This document shows, piece after piece, positions 1 through 9,650 of a stretch of 39,449 nt of DNA. A program made the translations under genes and the position numbers. The first letter of the stretch is position 1. Every line of letters starts with the position of its first letter. The DNA comes from Proteus mirabilis ATCC 29906 (GTDB lineage: Bacteria; Pseudomonadota; Gammaproteobacteria; Enterobacterales; Enterobacteriaceae), in assembly GCF_000160755.1 (NCBI RefSeq), contig NZ_GG668582.1, positions 1 through 39,449 of the forward strand. Reading direction: 5' to 3'. The notes beneath the pieces are model-generated. The model did no database searches. It was not told where the DNA came from and saw only the letters and a program-made list of their open reading frames with translations.

Positions 1-60
1 GCGCATTATAGGGAGTTTTGTGAAGCTGGCAACACTTTTTTTTGATTTTTTTACCGACCG
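1..60 (-). promoter_or_regulatory. rRNA operon P1 promoter (reads out of the window to the left)
   Basis: Read on the minus strand there is a -35 box TTGCCA (27-32), a 16-bp spacer and a perfect -10 TATAAT (5-10), followed by a GCGC discriminator. The 16-bp spacing and the sequence CTCCCTATAATGCGC are hallmarks of enterobacterial rrn P1 promoters. The A-rich stretch just upstream (33-60) fits an UP element. In E. coli rrnB follows murI, and here murI ends at 84, so the context agrees. The rRNA genes lie outside the window. Confidence 0.88.
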
Positions 61-83
61 TTTAATTTTCCAACAAATTTAAC

Positions 84-950
84 TTAAAGCGCCAATTTTC
101 TGAGCGTTTTAAAGCCAAAATCGGCTAAAACCGGTTTTAATAATTCACTATACTCATCTTCTTTAAGACAGTAAGCAAAACTAATTTCTTTTGAACCTCT
201 GATTTTATCTTGATTTACAACTAACCACGCAGTTCTTCTTGCAATTGCACCACCAGAATCAATAATTCGAGTACCATCAGGCAAAACAGAAAGTAACTCT
301 TCTTCTAATAGAGGAAAATGGGTACACCCTAATACTACCGTATCTGGTGGCTCTTTCATTTTAAGCCAAGGGGCTAAAATTCTACGTAGCTCATCGCATG
401 ACACCTTTTCGCCATGCAGTTTTTTTTCAGCCAACTCCACCAGCTCTGCTGAACCTAATAGATGCACTTTACACTCTGTCGCAAAGCGTTCGATAAGTTC
501 ATGAGTATAAGGTCGCTTAACCGTTGCTCTTGTGGCTAATAGACCGACCACACCATTACAGGTAAGTTTTGCTGCAGGTTTAATCGCAGGAACAACACCA
601 ACAATGGGGATATCAGTAAATTTAGCACGTAAAGCAGGCAGACTTACTGTACTTGCGGTATTACAAGCGATCACAATCGCTGCTAACTCATGCTGTTGCG
701 CGACAGCACTGACGATACGAACGACACGCTCAATAATAAACTCTTGTGGTTTCTCACCATAAGGAAATGCTTCATTATCGAAAACATAGATATAGTGAGC
801 ATCCGGCAGTTTTTCACGGATCTCTCGATAAATAGATAAACCGCCAACCCCTGAGTCAAAGACTAAGACAGTGGGATTAGCGGTAGATTGTGCATCAGAA
901 GTTGTAGCTTCCGGTGAGGAAATATTCACGTCCTGGCGTGCGATAGCCAT
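84..950 (-). CDS. murI: Glutamate racemase
   Basis: Converts L-glutamate to D-glutamate for peptidoglycan stem peptides in the cytoplasm. The FDSGVGG motif, the first catalytic cysteine in ACNTAST and the second in GCTHFPLL are all present, and the sequence aligns with E. coli MurI throughout. I chose the ATG at 950 (288 aa), because it leaves about 25 residues before PTVLVFDSG, as in E. coli. TTG 974 and ATG 962 are also in frame, and GTG 929 is possible. The start lies inside the 3' end of btuB (56-bp overlap), so expression is probably coupled to btuB. The rrn promoter begins right after the stop codon. The family is certain; only the start is open. Confidence 0.95.
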   Translation of the reverse strand: MAIARQDVNISSPEATTSDAQSTANPTVLVFDSGVGGLSIYREIREKLPDAHYIYVFDNEAFPYGEKPQEFIIERVVRIVSAVAQQHELAAIVIACNTASTVSLPALRAKFTDIPIVGVVPAIKPAAKLTCNGVVGLLATRATVKRPYTHELIERFATECKVHLLGSAELVELAEKKLHGEKVSCDELRRILAPWLKMKEPPDTVVLGCTHFPLLEEELLSVLPDGTRIIDSGGAIARRTAWLVVNQDKIRGSKEISFAYCLKEDEYSELLKPVLADFGFKTLRKLAL

Positions 951-2748
951 AAGCTGTCTCATAATCTTTATCAAACAGGTTGGCTATTCTACCACGAATT
1001 GAGAGATGAGATGTAATAGGATATGACGCAGTTAAATCCCAAAGACTTACCCCACCTAGTTTTATTCTTTTCGTAGGATATTGGTTAAAGTCCGTATCAT
1101 AGCGCTTTCCTATATATTGATAATTAATTCCAATATCTATATCTGCGATATTCCAATCTACTTGATACTTAAGCTGTTGCTTTGCTCTTCTGCTTAATAG
1201 ATTATTATCACTATCTCTAGCATCAAGGTACTGCAATGTTAATTGATGATGTAATAATCCGGTATCCATCTCACCAACCCATTCAGCACCTTTTATTTTA
1301 GCTTTATTGTAATTAATGTAAGTGTTATCTCTAAAAGCAATCAGATTATCAATATCATTTTGATATAGAGATAAACGCCAATCAATCCCTTGAGTTAACC
1401 CTTCAACGCCCACTTCCCACTGCTTACTTTTCTCTGGTTTTAAGTTGGGATTACCTTTTGTGTTCCATGCAGGATTATCCGCATAAAGTTGCCCCAATGT
1501 AGGAGCCTTAAATGCCGTACCATAAGAAGCAATTACTCGATAGTTATCGACGAACTCCCAACTTGCACTGGTTTGCCATGTAGTATGCCAGTTAAATTCA
1601 TCGTGGTGATCAGAACGAATAGCGCCTTCGACGATAACTGAACTAAGTTGTTTTTGAGATGTGAGATATAGCCCAGTATTATCAATTGTTCTTTGATGAG
1701 GTACTGATGCTGAATTCGCTTCAATCGTTTGTCTTTGCCAATCCATTCCTGCGCTGATCATGCCACTTGGAATTAAAAAGGTGTTCCCCCATTGGACATT
1801 ATATTGTTTAGAATTATCTACAGAAGAGCCCTTACCATCACGGCCATTTGTTGAAATGTAGTTATAATCTTTAGTTTGACTATACACCGTAATTAATTGA
1901 CTAAAATAGGAATCACCACTGAACTTAATACCCGCTTCATAATTACGATTATAAGTTTTACTTTGATCTGTATTACCGGGATAAGATGCAACATAAGTAG
2001 TACGATTATCATAACCATACCCTTTCATGTAGCCTTGAAAGTTATCATTAAAAATATGGTCGATACCAAACCAATAGGATTTACTCATAAATCCATGTCT
2101 GTCATGAAAAGGGGCGGCAACAGGGACAGAATCATCCGTTGCATGTATTCCCTTAGTATAAGTATATCCACCTGCCGCAGATAATGTGGTTCTCTCACCT
2201 ACCTTTTGTTGTATTGAACCATTGTAATTTTGATATCCATGGCTTCCTATTCCTGCATTTAACGTTAAGCCATCATTTGGGCGTTTCGTTATAAAATTAA
2301 TGACCCCACCAATCGCATCGGAGCCATAAACAGCCGAACGAGGGCCTCTTATATATTCAATACGTTGTACTAAAGAAAGAGGCAGTTGACTCATATCGTA
2401 AGAGCCAGAAATCCCTGCTTGGTTAGTACGTACACCATCAATTAATATTAATACATGTCTTGAGTCAGTTCCTCGCACAAAGACTGAACTCATCTGCCCT
2501 ATACCACCACTTTGTGCTACATCAATCCCTGGCATTCTACGCAATACATCAAGCACACTATTGCTCTGCCAGCGATCGATCTGTTCACGATCAACAATAG
2601 TCACTGGCGCTAAAATAGAGGAGGTAGGTTGTTGAAAACGATTAGCAGTCACACTCAATGTATTATCAGCCTGTGCAAATAGGTTGAAACTGCTCGTCAT
2701 AACACTTAAAGCAACACTTGAAAGAAAAAATACTTTTTTATTATTCAT
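895..2748 (-). CDS. btuB: Vitamin B12 TonB-dependent outer membrane receptor
   Basis: Outer membrane beta-barrel that imports cobalamin using TonB energy. From the ATG at 2748 (617 aa) there is a signal peptide (MNNKKVFFLSSVALSVM..., cleavage near FAQA), then a TonB box of the type DNTLSVTANRF. A plug domain follows (DVLRRMPGID, IRGPRSAVYGSDAIGG), then a 22-strand-type barrel ending in an aromatic residue (SYNF). An upstream in-frame start at 2790 would place residues in front of the signal peptide, so 2748 is preferred. The ribosome binding site is weak, as expected for a gene whose translation is gated by the leader riboswitch. murI overlaps the 3' end. Similarity to E. coli BtuB is continuous. 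Confidence 0.95.
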   Translation of the reverse strand: MNNKKVFFLSSVALSVMTSSFNLFAQADNTLSVTANRFQQPTSSILAPVTIVDREQIDRWQSNSVLDVLRRMPGIDVAQSGGIGQMSSVFVRGTDSRHVLILIDGVRTNQAGISGSYDMSQLPLSLVQRIEYIRGPRSAVYGSDAIGGVINFITKRPNDGLTLNAGIGSHGYQNYNGSIQQKVGERTTLSAAGGYTYTKGIHATDDSVPVAAPFHDRHGFMSKSYWFGIDHIFNDNFQGYMKGYGYDNRTTYVASYPGNTDQSKTYNRNYEAGIKFSGDSYFSQLITVYSQTKDYNYISTNGRDGKGSSVDNSKQYNVQWGNTFLIPSGMISAGMDWQRQTIEANSASVPHQRTIDNTGLYLTSQKQLSSVIVEGAIRSDHHDEFNWHTTWQTSASWEFVDNYRVIASYGTAFKAPTLGQLYADNPAWNTKGNPNLKPEKSKQWEVGVEGLTQGIDWRLSLYQNDIDNLIAFRDNTYINYNKAKIKGAEWVGEMDTGLLHHQLTLQYLDARDSDNNLLSRRAKQQLKYQVDWNIADIDIGINYQYIGKRYDTDFNQYPTKRIKLGGVSLWDLTASYPITSHLSIRGRIANLFDKDYETAYGYRTPGREYFLTGSYNF

Positions 2749-2831
2749 GAAATCTGCATCCAACAGAAATAAGTAGCAGGATGCCGCCAAAATTAAATAA
2801 AACGCGTACTTAATTTTACATGCGACAAATG

Positions 2832-3015
2832 TTCGGCAGGTCTTCGGACTCTAGGTTAAATACTCTGAGCATTTAAGATAATGACTTCCCACAGCACTGA
2901 TTTTGGTGCATTGCAGTGTCTTTTATTATCCTTGATCCTATTACCGCTGCGCGTCAGTTCTGGCTTTGCACCAGATTCCCTTTTCACTCCATATCGGAGA
3001 CCGAATCGCTATGCT
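2832..3015 (-). ncRNA. Cobalamin riboswitch in the btuB leader
   Basis: Read on the minus strand the conserved blocks appear in order: GGGAA then GGTGCAAAGCC then CTGACGCGCAGCGGTAA (about 2941-2981), GACACTG with TGGGAAGT (about 2885-2920), and the B12 box AGTCCGAAGACCTGCC (2835-2850). This is the standard adenosylcobalamin aptamer. The B12 box lies about 90 nt before the btuB start codon, so repression probably acts on ribosome access or early termination. It should turn btuB, and perhaps the overlapping murI, down when B12 is plentiful. Confidence 0.95.
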
Positions 3016-3133
3016 ACGATGCCAACTTCACTGAGTCCAGAAATTGAACATGAAGAATACTGGACATCTTCATGAGGATCTCTACAATTTCGCTCGCTTA
3101 ACTTTATTACTGCCAAAAACAAGGCGAGATACC

Positions 3134-4231
3134 ATGCAAAATTCATTACCAACGCAAACATACCAGTCTCAACTGAATGAAAAGACCGAACGCCTACAAA
3201 AGATGATGGCACCTTTTAATGCGCCTAATGTGGAAGTTTTTTCATCACCAGAACAACATTATCGTATGCGTGCAGAATTTCGCATCTGGCATGAGCAGGA
3301 CGCTCTGTATCATATTATGTTTGATCAAGAGACTAAGCAGCGTATCCGCGTTGACCAATTTCCAGTGGCGAGCCAACTGATTAATCAGATGATGGTAGCT
3401 TTATTGGCAGAAATAAAAGATAAACCAACACTGCGCCATAAATTATTTCAAATTGATTATCTTTCAACCTTAAGCAATAAAATCATTGTATCGTTGTTAT
3501 ATCACAAAAAAATTGATGAGACTTGGCAACAAGAAGCGACAGCATTACGCCAAACATTAATTGCTCAGGGGTTTGATGTGCAATTAATTGGCCGTGCATA
3601 TAAAACTAAAATTATGCTCGATAATGATTTTGTCGATGAAATATTACCTGTTGCTGGTCAACAGATGATCTATCGTCAAGTGGAAAATAGCTTTACCCAA
3701 CCTAATGCACAGGTCAATATTAAGATGTTGGAATGGGCACTATCAGTCACTGAAAACTCAACCGGTGATCTGTTAGAGCTTTATTGCGGTAACGGCAATT
3801 TCTCTCTCGCCCTTGCACGTAATTTTAAGCGAGTGCTAGCCACTGAGATAGCGAAGCCTTCAGTGCATGCAGCGCAATATAATATCGCGATGAACCATAT
3901 TGATAATGTTAAAATTATTCGTATGTCAGCGGAAGATTTTACTCAAGCAATGAATGGCGTAAGGGAATTTAAACGCTTAGAAGGGATTAATCTACAAGAT
4001 TACCAATGTGAAACTATTTTTGTTGACCCACCACGCAGTGGTTTGGATGAGAAAACTGTTGAGTTGGTTAAGAATTACTCGCGCATTTTATATATCTCTT
4101 GTAATCCGCAGACTCTGTGCCAGAATTTAGAAACGCTGATCAAAACTCATAAAATCAGCAAGTTAGCACTTTTTGACCAATTCCCTTACACCCATCATAT
4201 GGAATGTGGTGTGTTATTAGAGAAAAGATAA
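3134..4231 (+). CDS. trmA: tRNA (uracil-5-)-methyltransferase
   Basis: SAM-dependent enzyme that makes m5U54 in the T loop of tRNAs. From the ATG at 3134 it is 365 aa, against 366 in E. coli. The SAM motif [18 protein letters not shown], the motif [10 protein letters not shown], and the nucleophile cysteine in [11 protein letters not shown] are intact. An earlier in-frame ATG at 3044 would add 30 residues with no family counterpart; AGGCG ahead of 3134 supports the shorter form. The gene is divergent from btuB, and its promoter must share the 120 bp next to the btuB riboswitch. Confidence 0.95.
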   Translation: MQNSLPTQTYQSQLNEKTERLQKMMAPFNAPNVEVFSSPEQHYRMRAEFRIWHEQDALYHIMFDQETKQRIRVDQFPVASQLINQMMVALLAEIKDKPTLRHKLFQIDYLSTLSNKIIVSLLYHKKIDETWQQEATALRQTLIAQGFDVQLIGRAYKTKIMLDNDFVDEILPVAGQQMIYRQVENSFTQPNAQVNIKMLEWALSVTENSTGDLLELYCGNGNFSLALARNFKRVLATEIAKPSVHAAQYNIAMNHIDNVKIIRMSAEDFTQAMNGVREFKRLEGINLQDYQCETIFVDPPRSGLDEKTVELVKNYSRILYISCNPQTLCQNLETLIKTHKISKLALFDQFPYTHHMECGVLLEKR

Positions 4232-4287
4232 CTTTTAGTTTTAGAAGTTATAGCAGAAATTACCACCAAAACCCCAATAAAAACAAA

Positions 4288-4313
4288 ACACCAGTAAGTG
4301 CACTTACTGGTGT
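4288..4313 (-). terminator. Terminator of fabR-yijD
   Basis: A perfect 26-bp inverted repeat with ACACCAGTAAGTG on one arm. On the minus strand it is followed by a T-rich tract (TTTGTTTTT). On the plus strand no T tract follows, so it mainly serves yijD, though it could also slow trmA transcripts. Confidence 0.8.
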
Positions 4314-4352
4314 CAAAATCTCGCTGTGTTTACAACCAAAAGCTGATAACAA

Positions 4353-4757
4353 TTAATATTGCTCTGCTTGCGATGCTTTCTCAGCGTCTTCTTCCTGTTC
4401 ACGTAGACGTTTACGCTGTTTAATTTGACGATAAATCCATAGAGCAATAATCACAATACATACAGAAGAGAAGAAGTTAGAGCCCATTTCAGGGTTAGAG
4501 GTTTTTAAATATGCATTGTAACCAAATAGCCCTAATAAAAAGAATGAGAAAATTAACTTAGGCATACCATCAGTCATTGGTTGATTTAAATAACGTTGGT
4601 ATAAGCAGTAAACAGCTAGAACTAAACTAATCAGTGGAAAAATAGACCAAGGTCCAGTAAGTGGGTTAAATAAAGTTGAGTAACTACCATGTAAAGCAAC
4701 ACCGATAACTACGGAAAGTAATAGTGTGCTTTTTTCACAGCGATTTTGTTCCATCAT
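4353..4757 (-). CDS. yijD: YijD family inner membrane protein
   Basis: A 134-aa protein with four predicted membrane segments: about residues 11-30, 38-55, 66-86 and 92-110. It has a charged, Lys/Arg/Glu-rich cytoplasmic tail. It aligns with E. coli YijD (119 aa) around [19 protein letters not shown] and GSNFFSSV; the function is unknown. Two adjacent ATG codons (4757 and 4754) follow AAAGGAG. The start overlaps the fabR stop codon, so the genes form one transcript with likely translational coupling. The lasting fabR-yijD pairing suggests a membrane-lipid role, but that is inference only. Confidence 0.88.
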   Translation of the reverse strand: MMEQNRCEKSTLLLSVVIGVALHGSYSTLFNPLTGPWSIFPLISLVLAVYCLYQRYLNQPMTDGMPKLIFSFFLLGLFGYNAYLKTSNPEMGSNFFSSVCIVIIALWIYRQIKQRKRLREQEEDAEKASQAEQY

Positions 4758-5434
4758 TTATCTCCTTTCTGATGCATTTTTTTCTTTATTTCGGGGTTAT
4801 TTTGTAGAGGTGTTTCTAAATCACGTCGATACCAATAGTAAGCGCCTTTGGCAATCATCCGTAGTTGTATTACTAATCTTTCTTCTAATTGTTGGCGTTT
4901 TTCAATATCAATATCTAATGCTTCTGCCCCTGCACTAAATACGATAGTCACCATCGCTTCAGCCTGCATTTCAGTAAAATAACGTGGCATATTACTTTCT
5001 TGCTCAAGATAGTCTGCCAGTTCTGCAATAAAATGTTGGATCTCTCGTGCGACAGCGGCACGAAATTCAGCAGATGTGCCAGAGCGTTCACGTAACAATA
5101 ATCGAAAAGCATTCGGATTATTACCAATAAATTCCATAAAGGTAGAAACCGATGTACGGATCACACTTCCACCTTTAGCAATACGCTGTCGTGCTTGTCG
5201 CATCAATTGACGTAGCATCAGTCCACTTTCATCGACCATAGTTAACCCCAACTCATCAACATCTTTAAAATGACGATAAAATGAGGTAGGTGCAATACCC
5301 GCTTCTCGCGCCACTTCTCGTAAGCTTAGGCTAGTAAAACTACGTTCTGCACTGAGTTGGCTAAAAGCTGCTTCAATCAAAGAACGGCGGGTTTTTTCTT
5401 TTTGTTTCGCTCTGATGCCAATATTATTACTCAC
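4754..5434 (-). CDS. fabR: TetR-type regulator of unsaturated fatty acid synthesis
   Basis: DNA-binding repressor of fabA and fabB that senses the ratio of unsaturated to saturated acyl thioesters. The N-terminal TetR helix-turn-helix is clear ([19 protein letters not shown]), followed by the ligand domain. Identity to E. coli FabR is very high between [12 protein letters not shown] and ISKGAYYWY-like residues. I chose the GTG at 5434 (226 aa) because AGGA sits 8 nt upstream; the longer reading from 5470 starts at TTG with no site. It is divergent from sthA and co-transcribed with yijD. Confidence 0.94.
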   Translation of the reverse strand: MSNNIGIRAKQKEKTRRSLIEAAFSQLSAERSFTSLSLREVAREAGIAPTSFYRHFKDVDELGLTMVDESGLMLRQLMRQARQRIAKGGSVIRTSVSTFMEFIGNNPNAFRLLLRERSGTSAEFRAAVAREIQHFIAELADYLEQESNMPRYFTEMQAEAMVTIVFSAGAEALDIDIEKRQQLEERLVIQLRMIAKGAYYWYRRDLETPLQNNPEIKKKMHQKGDK

Positions 5435-5634
5435 AGCAATCCTGATAATCCAAATGTGGTTTATAACCAATATATCAAATTTTTACAGAAAATAAGTACG
5501 TACCGTTATCCATAACGACACATTCAGATAAAAAACTAAATAAAGTGTGACTAATGCCCCTAATGTCAATTGGGCTATTATTCATTCTAATGTTAATATG
5601 TCGTTGTCGTTTTGTATAAAACAGGTCTCTTCCT

Positions 5635-7032
5635 ATGCAACATTCTCATTTCGATGCAATTGTAATCGGTTCAGGTCCTGGTGGTGAAGGCGCGGCCATG
5701 GGGCTGGTTAAACAAGGAAAACGCGTCGCCGTCATTGAACGTTATGATCAAGTCGGTGGTGGTTGTACTCACTGGGGAACTATCCCTTCAAAAGCTCTAC
5801 GCCACGCGGTCAGTCGTATTATCGAGTTTAATCAAAACCCGCTCTATAGCGACCAATCTCGCCTGATCAACTCCTCTTTTTCTCAAATACTACGCCAAGC
5901 CAGCACGGTAATCAGTCAACAGACTAAAATGCGTCAAGGCTTCTACGAGCGTAATCATTGTACGATGTATTCAGGCGAAGCTGCTTTTATTGATGATCAT
6001 AGAATTAGCGTACGTTATCCTGATGGTACTTGTGATATTCTCAGTGCAGATAATTTTATTATTGCCACAGGCTCTCGCCCTTATTGCCCACCGGATGTTG
6101 ATTTCTCACACTCTCGTATTTATAACAGCGATACCATACTCGACCTTGAGCATGAACCTCGCCATGTCATTATTTATGGTGCTGGGGTCATTGGTTGTGA
6201 ATACGCTTCTATTTTTAGAGGTCTAAGAGTAAAAGTTGATTTAATTAATACTCGTGATCATCTACTGTCATTCCTTGATCAAGAAATGTCAGATGCACTC
6301 TCTTACCATTTTTGGAATAACGGTATTGTTATTCGACACAATGAAGAGTACGACACCATCGAAGGCGTTGATGATGGCGTTATTGTTCATCTAAAATCCG
6401 GTAAGAAAGTCAAAGCCGATTGTCTGCTTTATGCTAATGGTAGAACGGGTAATACCGATACGCTTGGTTTAGAAAATGTTGGGATCAAAACCGATAGCCG
6501 TGGACAAGTGGCAGTTAATGCGCATTATCAAACCAGTTGTGAACATATCTATGCAGTAGGTGATGTGATTGGCTATCCAAGCTTAGCCTCTGCGGCTTAT
6601 GATCAAGGGCGCATTGCGGCACTTGCGCTTACCACAGGCACCTCGGAAACGCATTTAATTGAAGATATTCCAACGGGTATCTATACCATTCCAGAAATCA
6701 GCTCTGTGGGTAAAACGGAACAGCAACTCACCGCAATGAAGATCCCCTATGAGGTCGGTCGTTCACAATTTAAGCATCTTGCTAGGGCCCAAATTGCAGG
6801 TATGAATGTCGGTAGCTTAAAAATTCTTTTTCACCGTGAAACCAAGCAAATTTTAGGTATTCACTGCTTTGGCGAGCGCGCTGCTGAAATAATTCATATC
6901 GGCCAAGCAATTATGGAGCAAAAAGGAGAAGGCAATACTATCGAATACTTCGTTAATACCACCTTCAACTACCCAACCATGGCGGAAGCCTATCGTGTTG
7001 CTGCTTTAAATGGTTTAAATCGCTTATTTTGA
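5635..7032 (+). CDS. sthA: Soluble pyridine nucleotide transhydrogenase
   Basis: Cytoplasmic FAD enzyme that transfers hydride between NADPH and NAD+, mainly to remove excess NADPH. It is 465 aa (466 in E. coli). The FAD-binding GSGPGGEGA lies near residues 11-19. The region [15 protein letters not shown] has a single cysteine where related disulfide oxidoreductases have CxxxxC, which is typical of SthA. The NAD-binding [13 protein letters not shown] and FAD motif [14 protein letters not shown] are present, and the C-terminal dimerisation domain is complete. It is divergent from fabR, and its last 9 bp overlap the end of oxyR, which is read from the other strand. Confidence 0.96.
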
Positions 7033-7941
7033 TGCTGCTTTCTTAGCCTCATAAAATGCGGTCATATGATCACGGATTGTCTCTGCTAATTGTTCATAAC
7101 GATTACGCAAAGGCGATCCGGGGCGATAAGCCAAAATAATAGAACGTGATGGATTAGGTGAAGTACAATCTAAATAGCAAACGCCATCGCGTTTTTGTGC
7201 TTGAGGTACCGCTAAATCAGGTAAAAGTGTAATACCACTTCCTGCAGCGACCATATTACGCAATGTTTCTAAACTAGTTGCTCTAAAATGGGTATCTTCT
7301 TTAGCCCCTGCTTGGAAACAAAAACCTAAAGCTTGATCACGTAAGCAATGCCCATCTTCTAACATTAATAAACGTTGGCCTGCTAAGTCCCCCATCGGCA
7401 CTGATTTGCGATCATGCCATGGATGCTCATCATAAATAGCTAATTTCATCGGCTCTTCAAACAAAGGCACTTCTATAAAAGGGGCACTCTCTTTTACCAT
7501 GGCTAAAATAGCACAGTCGAGTTTACCGCTATCTAACTGAGCTAATAAGCTATTGGTTTGTGCTTCGTGAAGATACATCTCTAACTTAGGGTAGTTTCTA
7601 TGTAATTCGGGAATAATATGCGGTAATAAATAAGGTCCAACAGTAGGAATAAGCCCAATATGTAACGGCCCTGCCATACTCTCACCTTGTAGTGATGCCA
7701 TTTCTTGTAGCACTTTCACTTCACGTAATACCGTTTTCGCTTGCTCTACTAGCAATAATCCCTGCTGGGTAAACAGTACTTTGCGACTGGTTCTTTCAAG
7801 TAACATAACGCCTAATTCGTCCTCAAGTTTACGAATTTGGCCACTTAATGTTGGCTGGCTCACATGGCAAGAATCTGCCGCACGGCGAAAATGTTTATGC
7901 TCAGCTAGAGCCACCAGATATTCCAAATCACGGATATTCAT
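7024..7941 (-). CDS. oxyR: Hydrogen peroxide-sensing LysR regulator
   Basis: Transcription factor activated by a C199-C208 disulfide on exposure to H2O2. From the ATG at 7941 (305 aa, as in E. coli) the N-terminal winged HTH is nearly unchanged ([19 protein letters not shown]). Both redox cysteines are intact in [12 protein letters not shown]. The upstream in-frame start (7953) adds only MGSA, and GGGAT precedes 7941. An OxyR-type palindrome at 7965-7979 lies directly upstream, which fits autorepression. The 3' end overlaps sthA tail to tail. Confidence 0.96.
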
Positions 7942-7964
7942 TGCAGATCCCATACTTATTACTG

Positions 7965-8001
7965 ATAGTTAATAGCTATAGATAATATAACAACTGATAA
8001 A
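7965..8001. promoter_or_regulatory. OxyR binding site upstream of oxyR
   Basis: ATAG-N7-CTAT (7965-7979) matches the OxyR half-operator ATAGnTnnnAnCTAT at every fixed base. After a 7-bp spacer, ATAACAACTGATAAA (7987-8001) is a weaker second half. The site is 24 bp before the oxyR start, where E. coli OxyR represses itself and, in the other direction, activates oxyS. Confidence 0.75.
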
Positions 8002-8104
8002 TTTTTCTATCAATCGTGCGTTATTGTAACGTGATTTTTTCATCTTTTATCAATAAATGGTGATATATCAATTGATTAAACTATTATTATCGGTAAGCGT
8101 CCAT

Positions 8105-8143
8105 AAAAAAGCAGGGCAGTTCATGAGCCACCCTGCTTTTTTT
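8105..8143. terminator. Bidirectional terminator after argH
   Basis: GCAGGG (8111-8116) pairs with CCCTGC (8131-8136) over a 14-nt loop. A6 stands before the stem and T7 after it, so the hairpin has a U tract on either strand. On the minus strand it ends argCBGH. On the plus strand it would end any transcript started at the oxyR promoter region. Confidence 0.85.
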
Positions 8144-8175
8144 GAATAATCTGTCAGTTATACAATGGGATAAAA

Positions 8176-9558
8176 CTACTCATCCATATTAAGCTGTTTT
8201 TTGGCCTCAGTAATGGCATAAGAAACCTGCTGTTGAGATACCCCACCTTTTGCTAATCGTTTATCTAAACAAGATTGCAATGAAAGGATCTCGTAAACTT
8301 CAACGGTAATTTTGCTACTAAACTTCTGTAATTCAGATAGCGCCAACTCTTCAAGCGCTTTACCTTGCTCAATTGCACTAACAACAACTTCACCGACAAT
8401 ATGGTGAGCTTGGCGAAATGGCACCCCTTTTGCGACTAAATAATCAGCAAGCTCTGTCGCATTGGCATAACCTTGTTTTGCGGCCTCTTCACAACGAGGG
8501 CGGCGAACCTGCAACCCATCAAGCACTAATGTTGCCATATGCAAACAATCAGACCAAGTATCAACGGCATCAAACAGCCCTTCTTTGTCTTCTTGCATAT
8601 CTTTATTATAAGCAAGAGGCAACCCTTTTAGAGTCATCATCATTGCGGTTAATGCCCCTTGTACACGCCCGCACTTACCACGAATAAGTTCTAATGCATC
8701 AGGATTTTTCTTCTGTGGCATTAATGAAGAGCCAGAAGTGACTTTATCTGAAAGCTCAATAAAACCTGCTTCCCCACTATTAAAGAAAATCAAATCTTCA
8801 GCAAAACGAGAAAGATGCACCATACCAATAGCGGCCGCAGATAATAGCTCTAACACATGATCTCTATCTGATACGCTATCTAAACTATTGTTTGTTGCAC
8901 TGGCAAAACCCAACCATTGAGCTAATTGTTCACGATCAATATCATAAGCGGTACCCGCCAAAGCGCCACTACCCAGTGGACTTACATCTAAACGCGTTAA
9001 TGCATCCGCTAAACGACTCTCATCTCTTGCTAACATCTCTTTATAAGCTAAACACCAATGCGCAAAAGTGACGGGTTGAGCACGTTGTAAATGAGTATAA
9101 CCGGGCATCACAGCATGTTGATTTTGCTCAGCGGTTACCACTAACGCCTTTTGTAATTCAATAATAGCCTGACGTAAGTGGGCGACTTCTTCTTTACACC
9201 ACAATTTTAAATCTGTCGCGACCTGATCATTACGGCTACGTCCAGTGTGCAACTTCTTACCTAAATCACCCACTTTGGCAATCAGTTTACTCTCTACCCA
9301 ACTATGAATATCTTCCGCATCACTTTGTAAAATAGAATGGGGATTAGCTGTTACTTCCTCAGACAGTTCATAAAGTGCCTGTTCAAGTTGAGCTTGTTCA
9401 TCCTGCGATAAGACACCTACTGTGACTAACGCTTTAGACCAAGCTACTGAACCAAAGATATCTTGTTGTGCGAGTCGATAGTCAAACCGCAGTGAATCAT
9501 TGAATTGTTTAAACCGTTGATCAGCTTGCTGACTAAAACGTCCACCCCAAAGTGCCAT
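8176..9558 (-). CDS. argH: Argininosuccinate lyase
   Basis: Last step of arginine synthesis: splits argininosuccinate to arginine and fumarate, as a homotetramer. It is 460 aa from the ATG at 9558, which has AGGA 8 nt upstream; the GTG 6 bp earlier is too close to that site. The superfamily signature [12 protein letters not shown] is intact, as are the active-site [12 protein letters not shown] and [13 protein letters not shown]. It is the last gene of argCBGH and is followed by a strong terminator. Confidence 0.96.
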
Positions 9559-9609
9559 AATCACATCCTATTTTGTCTTTGTTAAAAGTCATGCTTGATA
9601 AAAATGTAT

Positions 9610-9637
9610 AGAGTGATGCCTTTTGTCACATCACTCT
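9610..9637 (-). other. Hairpin between argG and argH
   Basis: AGAGTGATG (9610-9618) and CATCACTCT (9629-9637) form a perfect 9-bp stem with a 10-nt loop in the 92-nt gap between argG and argH. No proper T tract follows on the minus strand, so it is more likely an mRNA processing or stability element than a full terminator. Confidence 0.5.
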
Positions 9638-9650
9638 TATTGGTCTCACC

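Noticed and set aside
1533-2184. Short open frames on both strands inside btuB
   Set aside because: The btuB frame is intact and conserved over this stretch; the others are by-products.
4228-4251. ATAACTT/AAGTTAT inverted repeat at the trmA stop codon
   Set aside because: The stem is short and AT-only and is followed by no T tract, so it is not convincing as a terminator.
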